This document shows positions 1 to 7,889 of a stretch of 19,617 nt of DNA, in pieces. The first letter of the stretch is position 1; every line of letters begins with the position of its first letter. Location of the stretch: assembly GCA_000310025.1 (NCBI GenBank), contig FN649741.1, positions 2,013,453 through 2,033,069 on the forward strand, in the 5' to 3' direction. Source of the DNA: Ectocarpus siliculosus (lineage: Eukaryota > Sar > Phaeophyceae > Ectocarpales > Ectocarpaceae). The position numbers were made by a program, and so were the translations under genes. The notes under the pieces are model-generated. The model saw only the letters and a list, made by a program, of their open reading frames with translations, did no database searches and had not been told where the DNA came from.

Positions 1-270
1 AACAACGGATGCCCCTGGGACAAGGAGACGTGCTCCCAAACGGCATTCGGCGGACATCTTGAGGTGCTGCAATGGGCAAGGAACAACGGATGCCCCTGGG
101 ACGAGGCGACGTGCTCCCAAGCGGCGCGGAACGGACATCTTGAGGTGCTGCAATGGGCAAGGAACAACGGATGCCCGTGGGACAAGGAGACGTGCTCCCA
201 AGCGGCTTTCGGCGGACATCTTGAGGTGCTGCAATGGGCAAGGAACAACGGATGCCCGTGGTCTAGAGAA
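1..270 (+). repeat. 81-bp tandem repeat coding the ankyrin-like units
   Basis: There are three full copies (1-81, 82-162, 163-243) and a partial fourth from 244. The second half of each unit, from the codons for GHLEVLQWAR into the next NNGCP, is almost identical at the nucleotide level. Differences cluster at the codons after PWD and before GHLE (DKE versus DEA, AFGG versus ARNG). The array continues off the left edge. Confidence 0.92.
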
Positions 271-387
271 GAATGCCTACGCCTGGCTCACGGAAACCAC
301 CATCACGTGTCTGCTTGGATTTGCACTAACCCAACACCCGACAGCGCGTCGCAGCGACACGTTCCGCAGACGATATGGTGTGGATAA
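1..387 (+). CDS. NGCPWD-type ankyrin-like repeat protein, 3' end (partial)
   Basis: The frame is open from base 1 and stops with TAA at 385-387, so this is the C-terminal 128 residues of a longer protein. It contains three near-identical 27-residue repeats (81 bp each, starting at 1, 82 and 163). Each reads NNGCPWD, then ETCSQAA, then GGHLEVLQWAR with small changes. A fourth, degenerate copy starts at 244 (NGCPWSREECLRLA). It runs into NHHHVSAWI, the kind of ending usual for this family, followed by a 23-residue tail. Ankyrin-like repeats of this kind are abundant in brown algae and in large DNA viruses and normally form a protein-binding solenoid. The 27-residue period is shorter than the classical 33. 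The binding partner cannot be told. No intron is seen in this part. The same stretch is also open in frame 2, as a shadow of the repeats. Confidence 0.85.
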   Translation, partial: NNGCPWDKETCSQTAFGGHLEVLQWARNNGCPWDEATCSQAARNGHLEVLQWARNNGCPWDKETCSQAAFGGHLEVLQWARNNGCPWSREECLRLAHGNHHHVSAWICTNPTPDSASQRHVPQTIWCG

Positions 388-1260
388 ATCTCTTTCTTGG
401 CGCTTCCTCGCCCAAGAGTGCGAGAGGGGCTTGAGGGTTCCGGTGGGCTTGTGAGGAATTCAAACGAGGCCTACACACCCGTGACGAGAAAACAATCGAA
501 AAACACAAAAATACGCCACGAGCAGCGTCGCCTTCGTGCTCAGCGTTGTGTAACAAGATTGCAGGTGCTTTCCACTATGTGTCGGGGAAAGCGTAAAGAA
601 CCGGAAACGGAACGGGGGTAGGCTCCAACAGCGCATGCCTCAGGACGCCGTGCAGAAAATTGCAGAAACTTGCGGTGACACAATCCTTTCGCGGGCGTGT
701 GCTTCCAACCACGAGAAAGTTGTTGATTTTCTTATGCCGACGGAACGCAAAAGGAAATATCAACCTGATTATGGACAACGTTCGTCGGCTTGTTGAAGAT
801 GAGGTGCTTGATTTTGAGTGATAACATTTGGGCCATGGAGACACGGGCTGAGAAAAGAGAAAGCGCATCACATGGCTCTGCAATCATATTGCAAGTCTTA
901 AATAGAAAAGTCGTAACGAACGTCACGGATCTGAACATGAGCGCCATATGGTGCACCAGCGTAGTAAGGAAGACGGGCGAAGAACAATGTCCACACCGCG
1001 AAAGTGTGACCTTGGATCGATTTGCGTGCTACCTGGTCAGTACAACTCTCTCTTCTACATAGCTCAACCACTTCCGCTGTGAATGGCCGCCTATTGCACG
1101 AAGAAGTACGTTAGTTTTCGCACCGTGCCTGTTCCCAATGTCTCCCATAGTATTATCACGGAACGTGGTGTTGAATCGCTCCTTTTTTGTTCTCTTCACC
1201 CATTCTGCTACGCCCCCTTAGTCCTTTACTCTCACCCCACCCGTCGGTGTTGGTTCCCCA
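388..1260. other. Spacer downstream of the ankyrin-like gene
   Basis: I see no convincing coding sequence, RNA gene or repeat here. Short open frames occur on both strands but have no recognisable motif or consistent codon pattern. The left part presumably includes the 3' UTR of the ankyrin-like gene. Confidence 0.5.
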
Positions 1261-1659
1261 ATGAACTCCTTGCGTTTGGTAAATATGCTGGTGAACAACC
1301 CTCCTCACAGCCGACCACTGCTACCCTTTCATCCCTTCGGCACAAGCAACGTGTTCATCGAGCCCCCGCATCACACGCCGTCCCGTTTTCATTCATTTCC
1401 AACCCTCACGTTCATGTCCCCTTCCTCCGCGCCTCCGGCTGTAACGAAAGGAGAACCCCGCGACCGACAGGGTGCAGGCGTTTCCTCACTTGCAAATTTG
1501 GCCGAGCTTGTCTGGCCCAGCATTGGCAACTACGTGGTAGGGGGGGTGCTTGATACGAAATTGCGCAAGTGTACCAACACGTGGTACTTGCAATTTTGCA
1601 CTAATAGAGACCCTCGCAAAAAATCCAAACACATGCTACCCTCCGGCCCCCGCAAGTAA
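1261..1659 (+). CDS. Weak hypothetical ORF
   Basis: The frame starts at an ATG at 1261 and is open for 132 codons. The segment from about residue 60 to 93 (PAVTKGEPRDRQGAG, then SSLANLAELVWPSIGNYV) has a protein-like mix of residues. A possible donor (TACGTG|GTAGGG) follows at about 1539, so the remainder may be intron. There is no recognisable domain and no homologue I know. The overlapping frame at 1083-1553 on the same strand is open too, so chance cannot be excluded. Confidence 0.22.
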   Translation: MNSLRLVNMLVNNPPHSRPLLPFHPFGTSNVFIEPPHHTPSRFHSFPTLTFMSPSSAPPAVTKGEPRDRQGAGVSSLANLAELVWPSIGNYVVGGVLDTKLRKCTNTWYLQFCTNRDPRKKSKHMLPSGPRK

Positions 1660-2163
1660 TATTGTGGTGCCAACATATTTTCATCATGACAATCTCTATG
1701 TACATCTCTTTCCGGTGGTCGTGCCATGGGCTTCCGGTACTGTCATGATGTCACTACATTTAACAAAATGGCAGAAGCGTGAAACAATTGGTCCTGACTG
1801 AAGGGATTCCCAAAAAAGGCCCACCATAGAACAACAGCACCATATGTAATGTGTACATCCCGAAACAACATGCGCCACCATTGAAGAATTCGAAAAAGTA
1901 AACACCGGTAGAGCCTACCGATTGAATGTGGTTGTTGCAGTCAGAAAAAGAGAGGAACGCATGGTATCCCACAAGATCACATTACACCTGCGGTGGAGGA
2001 CCGGCCCCCTCTCGAGTGCTATCAACCAACAAACAGGTATTTTGCCAGGGCACGCACCGGTCGATGTCACGAGCGACGGTGAGTCTAGGTCCTTAGCGAG
2101 AGAGCAGCGCGTGCGCGGCTTCTCCCCTTGACCCCGGCAACTTGTTTGTATTCGACAATTCGT
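1660..2163. other. Spacer without a supported gene
   Basis: Only short, mutually contradictory frames are present. I see no repeat or RNA structure. Confidence 0.45.
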
Positions 2164-3276
2164 TTACAGCGGACAACCGAACCCAAAGTGAGAAGTTCGA
2201 TACCCTCCCCTCACCCCACATTCCTCGATGCTGCAGCTGACGTCCTCCCTGTAAGGAATGGCTCCTGGGTGCCTCCTCCACCCCGCGCCGAGGCGCGTCC
2301 CCCCCGAAATTGCTGCCAAAGATGGCTTCCCGCCTGCGGTGAAGGCCGCGGGCGAATACAATGACTCTGGTAGCGTGCGTTCTGAGGTCGATGTTGTGGT
2401 TGCGACAGCCATCGACGTTCGCTGCGCCCACCGCCGCAGCAACCCCATAGCACAAGAGGCAGCAGCGACACCGAACCACGACTTGAAGGAAGGGGCAAGT
2501 GGTGCCGTTGGCATCGCTTCAGCAGCAGCACCACCGTACTCATCACGGTCCTCACCGCCAACAGCAACAACACCGCCACCGTCTACACCACCACCGGCAC
2601 GCACATCACCATCAACCGCGGCAGGGATCCCGAGCCCTTCCGCCGAGCCCCCCTGGTTTCCCTCAATGGCGAGACCCGATCCGCCTACAACTCGCTGGTC
2701 GTCTCCCCCCCCAACGACGGCACCGCCGACGTCGAGCAACCCACTCGAAGCAGACCCCCGTAATAATGCATCGTGGAGTATCCTTCGGCCGCCCCCGACC
2801 CCGACCGCGCTTCCCTCCGCCGCACGGGCAGTACCCGCGATACCATCCGCAGGTTGAGAAATGAACGCGGATCTCACTGGTAGGCTCGGAGCGACGCTGA
2901 TACCCTCCCCTCGGTGCAATGCTCCTGCCGCCACCGCATCGGCTCTGTGGCGGTCATCACTGCCGTCGCTGTCGTCGTTGTCGGCTGGTGCCACGCCGGC
3001 CCTTCCCATCTCACCCCCGGCCAAACCAGCAGCCCGTTCGTCACCCTCTCCGTTGGACACAAAGGGAGGGTACGCCGCTGCCGGAGGATAGATCTGGTTG
3101 CGGCCGGTGGTCTCATTGGTCAGCATGTGCAATGTGCAGAATAGACGGATTGTGCGAACGAGTGGAGCCATAAGATCGTGGACATGGGAACTGGAAAGAA
3201 AAGGTGCTGAGGCGAGATCAACCCTGCCTGGTTTGGTCTTGTGCTGACTCGTGCATCCGAAAGGAACCCGAAACAT
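2164..3276 (-). CDS. Hypothetical Gly/Ala-rich protein, possibly an exon of a larger gene
   Basis: This is an uninterrupted frame of 370 codons, from an ATG at 3276 (directly after an in-frame TGA) to TAA at 2164. The middle reads as an acidic, low-complexity chain: around 3050 comes NQIYPPAAAYPPFVSNGEGDE, followed by repeated Asp/Ser and then long Gly/Val/Ala stretches. No known domain is visible. The true 5' end may be a splice acceptor (CAACCAG|ATCTAT near 3091) rather than the ATG, because the first 60 residues look less like protein. In composition it resembles the frame at 3762-5123, also on the minus strand. The two could be exons of one gene, for example through a CGCCGG|GTGAAA donor near the end of that frame. 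Against it, the plus strand in register is also coding-like at 2383-2760, so strand choice is uncertain. Confidence 0.38.
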   Translation of the reverse strand: MFRVPFGCTSQHKTKPGRVDLASAPFLSSSHVHDLMAPLVRTIRLFCTLHMLTNETTGRNQIYPPAAAYPPFVSNGEGDERAAGLAGGEMGRAGVAPADNDDSDGSDDRHRADAVAAGALHRGEGISVAPSLPVRSAFISQPADGIAGTARAAEGSAVGVGGGRRILHDALLRGSASSGLLDVGGAVVGGGDDQRVVGGSGLAIEGNQGGSAEGLGIPAAVDGDVRAGGGVDGGGVVAVGGEDRDEYGGAAAEAMPTAPLAPSFKSWFGVAAASCAMGLLRRWAQRTSMAVATTTSTSERTLPESLYSPAAFTAGGKPSLAAISGGTRLGAGWRRHPGAIPYREDVSCSIEECGVRGGYRTSHFGFGCPL

Positions 3277-3761
3277 TCAACAAGCTGCGCAACTTTGATG
3301 TCCGGAACCCGTAACAAGCGGTTTTGAAGCAACTCGAAAGGGGCCGGTGTGAATTTCGAAGGGGGTACGCATACTGGCACATCTACCTCCGGCACCTCTG
3401 TGTGTCCTAATTGATGAGAAAATGTTACTATTTAGGCGAAACGAAAGTTGTGCGATTGGTGCACGTACGCGCGATATTTTACGAGACCCCTTCAATTTTA
3501 CAATCCTCTGTTGTTACGAGCCTGCCAACCACACTCGGATGGATTACGTCAAAGGTAATTACACCCCCCACAATACCGCAAAACAGAAACGACAAAACAC
3601 AAGCTGGAGTACATTGTGATAAAAGAGTTCAAGAGGATCTGAATTTGGGAAACCTACGACAGGATCCGGGGGGTGAACGAAGGACTGGACGGCAGTCCCA
3701 ACAACATGATGACAGCATCCAACAAACCACTTGTCGTTTGCCAGAGACAAAGAGAACAATA
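3277..3761. other. AT-richer spacer or intron
   Basis: No supported gene. If the two minus-strand frames on either side belong together, this would be part of the intron between them. Confidence 0.4.
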
Positions 3762-5426
3762 TCAGCGTATAGTGCTAGGTTTCACCCGGCGACGACCTCT
3801 CGACGCGTCGGCTCTCACCCCAAACCTCCGCTGTCCCCGTGCAACGGGGTCCACGCGGCCAATGCCGCCACCACTATCACCAGATCCCAGCAGTTCTTGC
3901 GCTATCCCTCCGCCACTACCTCCGCCACCGCTACCGCCACCACCACGACCGCGACCTTCGTCGCCACACACACGTCCACCGTCGCCAGGAAGTACCGGGC
4001 AATTGGCTAGGTCGTCTTTTCCGGGACTGGTGCCATTGTCCTCCCCCGGCGAAGCTACCTCACGGGAAAGGCCTGGGTTGTTGCCACCGTCACCAGCCCG
4101 ATAGTCCTGATCGACCATAGACGTTCTGGTGTACTTGAAGAGTCTAGAGTTCTCGGCCGTCCGAAACGTCGGCTGCGGCGAAGGTCGAGGCGCGAGAATC
4201 CTTTGGTTCAGACCGCAGAGACTGCTGCCGGCGTTCCTTGACTCACAGCTGGTCGTACCTTTTCCCCCCTCCACCGCCGCCGCCACCGTTTCTGCCTCCG
4301 TTACCGATCCCACCTGTCCAATCTCCGCCCCGTCGGCAGGGAACCTCTCCGTCCCGCGCGGATCAACCGCTGCGAGCAGCCCCGAAGGAGTGACATCCTC
4401 GTCGTCGCAGGAAACGGGGCCGTCTCCCATTCCTTCATCTGGGCTGCAGAAGCGGAGCCTAGAGGTCGAGCGGCGCCGGTGGTAGCCCCGGACCGCGGGG
4501 TTCATGGAAGACTCGCCGAAAAAAGTGCATCCGGCAGCACCACCATCCCCAGTAGCAGCTGAAGCCACGGCACCGAGCCACGATTGGCGAGTGTGCATTG
4601 TCGCCGGGTGGCTGAATCCGCGGGGTGGCCGGAGGCTACTTGGGAAAGGGCCGCGACTGGGGCGAGGAGTGGAGCCTGGGCCGGGGCCAGCTCCGGTGCT
4701 AGCCGCGGTGCTAGGGCCGGCAGGACAAGTCGTGGGGTCGTCGTATCCCAATAGACGGTCAGCGGCCAACGTTAACGCCGCCTCGTCATCTTCATCGTCA
4801 AGAATCCCGTAGGTGTCGTCCTCGTGGCTGAGGAGATCGTTGATGCCGGCTTTGGCGCCTCCACCTCCGCCGCCGCCGCGACCTACAGCCGAGGAATCGC
4901 CACCCGAGAGGCCGAGGCCGTAGTCGTTCCAGACAGACAGGCCTGGAGCGCCCCCAATGTCCGCGGTTGCGACAGTAGCAGCGCTACCGTTGCCGTCGGA
5001 AATGCCGTCGCCGTAGGCGACGGGGAAGTCGAAGCTGAGATCGAACGCCAAGTCTCCCACGGGCTCGTCGGCACCGTCCAGGCTGAGATACGGAGCCCTC
5101 TGGAGGGAAGGAGGTCTCACGAGCTGGGGAAGGATGAAAAGCAGGCGGGGAGGGGATAGATTGGAGTGGGAGGGGGTTGAGAGATAACTCTCTTCACGGG
5201 GTTCCTGTAGGAGAGGTTGTCCCAGTCACGTTCAGCTAATACGGATCGTGCCGTGTAGCACGGCAATGGTGCGTTTCGTACTTGAGGGCGTTAAAAACGT
5301 TATCGCGGAGGCCTTGTGAAAAGGCCAGACAACAATACGTGGTCCTGAATAGATTGGGGATACCTTCGGGGGCAAGATGCGCCGAAAAGTGGGGCCTTCC
5401 AAAGGAAACTCTTGGGTATCTGTCAT
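3762..5426 (-). CDS. Hypothetical acidic, Gly-rich orphan protein, two-exon model
   Basis: The main exon (3762-5123) is open for 454 codons and ends in TGA at 3762. It has no in-frame ATG for its first ~170 codons. Its left border is a strong acceptor: a pyrimidine-rich tract followed by CTTCCCCAG|CTCGTGAG. This indicates an internal or terminal exon rather than a chance ORF. A first exon that fits in phase 0 is 5364-5426: ATG at 5426, reading MTDTQEFPLEGPTFRRILPPK up to an AAG|GTATCC donor. The joined model is 474 residues with a 240-bp intron. The protein is low complexity: an acidic N-terminal third (SHEDDTYGILDDEDDEAALT), a Ser/Pro/Gly middle with a basic patch (RGYHRRRSTSRLRF), and a Gly-rich, Arg-rich tail. 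No catalytic motif, signal peptide or membrane segment is seen. The mix suggests a largely disordered, possibly nuclear protein, which is inference only. The long main frame is well supported; the first exon is not certain. Confidence 0.5.
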
Positions 5427-5736
5427 TTCTCGTGCGCTATTGTCGAGCTGGGGCTGCGGCCGCCCTGTGGTAGGAAACCCTGATGTACTTGGATGATTCA
5501 ATACCCTGTTGCGTGCAGGTGAGATAATCTCTGATCACGAGCTTCTTGCTGGATAATGCACACCCCATATACTCCTAACTGGCCAGGTTTCCTGACACGT
5601 CCCGCTTCGCTCTATTGTAGTAGTCCACATTGTTCCAAATATCTCTACTGCGTACGTGAGGTTCATCGATATCAACGTGTATGGGATATATTTCGAGAAA
5701 GGTACCCTTTATCGCTATCTCCTGGTTCAATACAGT

Positions 5737-5988
5737 TCATGCGTTTACCGATGCAGGCTCCATGTACGGAGTCGCCGATTGGCTAGTTGGTGCCGGTATG
5801 TCGGGCCGGAGAATGTAGGCCCCGCCGGTAGCGTGGGCCCTCGGGTTGCCCCGCGCCCCATTCGCACCGGTGGGAACGCCAGGAGTACTGCCTGCCGTAA
5901 CGCCACCCCGGTCTCGAAAACGGCCCGAAGTCGACCTCGTTCGGCGGTCGCTGTCTTCGGTGGTGCTGCAGGCGCACTTGTGTTCCTG
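5737..5988 (-). other. Candidate terminal coding exon
   Basis: This frame has no start codon but reads as protein from an acceptor (TTCGAGCAG|CAGGAA) at about 5988 to TGA at 5737, about 84 codons. It is Cys/Ser/Thr/Arg-rich first (HKCACSTTEDSDRRTRSTSG), then Gly/Pro-rich (VTAGSTPGVPTGANGARGNP). It ends PAPTSQSATPYMEPASVNA. It is a GC-rich island in AT-richer DNA. The other two minus frames are also open here, so frame choice rests on composition alone. Upstream exons were not established. Confidence 0.3.
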
Positions 5989-6986
5989 CTGCTCGAATCA
6001 TCGTGTTTCCGACGTAGTGCGTGGTGTATTTCGGGAGAGGGTGTGGGAGGATGGAGACCGGGTAGGAAAGGAAAGAAGTCGGTGGAAACCAGGACGATCA
6101 CCACACCGGGGACGGATGTCTTCCATGTACTGAGTCGGGTACTAATGTGCATGGCTTCTACACAGAAATTAGCGAGATTGGCTTGTTTTGTCTCAAGAAA
6201 ACTACAAAGAAAACATCCGAGACCAATCCCAACCCAAGGGAAAAGGATATCTGGTTTCGTCACCCGCCCGCGACACCATCACTGGCTCATCCCGTGGTTA
6301 TTGGGGCATCATCGGCTGAAAAGAGAAATGAGGTACGATCTTGTAGGCGCCCCGTGTTTCATGATTCGCCACCCGCAAAGTGTCCCCGTGCGGGATAAAG
6401 ATGCTAACATATTCCAGGTAGATGCTGTGAGGAGCGAAAAAAGTGTGTGTACAACAACAGCTGTAAATAAACTCGCCCAACCTACTCATCACTATTGTGC
6501 ATGTAAATTCCCTACGTTTCCCCACCAAACTAGTCCACTTTACGAGTAAATACACATATGTCGTTTTGGTCAGTCGTTTATATCTCCTCGTGCGTGTTCG
6601 GCCGGGAAAACAATTGAGTACCGATTTCAGACTGACATTGGGTTTGACGGCCTCCGCATTGAGAAAGTGGTCACGATTGTGATGAACTTACGTACGGATT
6701 TAGCGAACCGGGGCAAAGCAGACAATACTTTCGATGTTGACTTCGAAACACTGAGGTACCCCTAAAGGTGCAGAAAGACATCGAGGGTTGTCACACCGTG
6801 TTTTCGCTGGTCGCTTCTCGCGGTTCTACCTATTTTACGTAGTGGACACAACAAAACGCGTATTATCATGTAAACAGATGGTTATTCACGTGCAACCACG
6901 ACTGGGGAACGTAGGTTAGCCGCTTGCGAAGTAGCTTTCTAAAAAGTGTCAGCTCGTTCGCAACAGCGACGGCGAAAAGGACCTAC
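5989..6986. other. Spacer or intron, no supported gene
   Basis: AT-richer sequence. The plus-strand frame at 5656-6549 runs into it without any recognisable protein character. It could be intron if the flanking minus-strand exon candidates belong to one gene. Confidence 0.4.
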
Positions 6987-7145
6987 CATCACTTGGAGAG
7001 CCGTCTTGGGGCGTGAAGTCCTTGAGGCCGACGAGGAGGAAGAAGAAGAGTCTACCGCCTGCCGGTTGCGCCGGAACGAGAACTGTGAGAGAGATCCAAC
7101 CCCTCCCTCTTCGTCGTCCGAAGAGTCCAAGCAGCTGTTGTCATA
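6987..7145 (-). other. Candidate internal coding exon, acidic/Ser-rich
   Basis: Fifty-three codons are bounded by an acceptor (GCCACCAG|TATGAC, exon start 7145) and a donor (GTGATG|GTAGGT, exon end 6987), both in phase 0. The peptide has an acidic run (LDSSDDEEGG), then GSLSQFSFRRNRQAVD, a run of seven Ser, and a basic end (RTSRPKTALQVM). It looks like a phosphorylatable linker. No domain is recognised, and no partner exon with matching phase was proved. Confidence 0.28.
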
Positions 7146-7582
7146 CTGGTGGCTCTCGCGGTCTTAAGGCGACAACAGGGCGGAACAAGCAACAAGGTGC
7201 ACAAGTGCATAGATGTTCGAAACACGTTACTTCTGGGCGATAGTAATACTCCAAGAATGTTCAAAGTGGGCGCGCTTCTAGCTGCTGGAGGACTGTAACA
7301 AAACGCATTGTCGCACACAGAAGCATCTCTTCAAATCGACTCGCAATTTCGTTAAAGAAACGTAACGGTCCACCTCAACGCCCACAGAATAATCTACAAG
7401 AGCATGCTTTTCTCGAAGGCAGCGTGTATATCGCCCCCAATAAAGCGGTGGTTGAGGGGGCTACGGAGGAGAAAAACGTCTTTCGTGGGTGCTGATATCT
7501 CGATCAGATCGATAAACGTATCGGACTTTTTCACAGGCGGGCAAAAAATCGGGATACTGAGAGAGCGAGAGCGAACCGTTAC
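7146..7582. other. Spacer or intron, no supported gene
   Basis: Short frames only. It could be the intron between the exon candidates on either side, but their phases do not match directly, so a further small exon would be needed. Confidence 0.35.
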
Positions 7583-7753
7583 CTGCAGCGATCGCTTCCG
7601 ACACACGATCTTGAAAACCAGCTGTGTTCGTGCATTGGCGAGCGAGCATGGCCTGGATGGAAGCTTCAACGTCTCCTGCGGGTTCCTGGCGGGCGCTACC
7701 ACGCGGAGCCTGGGCGGGTGCGGTAGGCGACGAAAATTGTAGTTTATCGTGAG
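7583..7753 (-). other. Candidate internal coding exon
   Basis: A 171-bp segment lies between an acceptor (TCCTGACTTCAG|CTCACG, exon start 7753) and a donor (GCTGCAG|GTAACG, exon end 7583). It contributes two bases at its start and one at its end. The frame reads FSSPTAPAQAPRGSARQEP and then a helix-like part (GDVEASIQAMLARQ, QDRVSEAIAAG). A second frame is also open across the same splice sites, so the reading is not unique. It lies just downstream of the stop proposed for the repeat-protein gene, so it would belong to the next gene. Confidence 0.28.
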
Positions 7754-7889
7754 CTGAAGTCAGGACAACCGTTGGTCACAATTATCCGTTGACGTCCGAT
7801 CGGCATCCCTGCTACTTGTTGTCAACCCTCGGTCAAAGCAGGTAAGAGCCCTGCCGCGGCTTCATTTTCCCCCCATAACACGACCTTGG

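Noticed and set aside
1083-1553. Plus-strand ORF of 156 codons
   Set aside because: It overlaps the slightly better frame at 1261-1659, and its Ser/His/Pro/Arg-rich translation has no recognisable features.
5656-6549. Plus-strand ORF of 297 codons
   Set aside because: The length is notable, but the translation is Arg/Cys/His-rich without domain character and changes composition along its length. The minus strand gives a better reading at 5737-5988.
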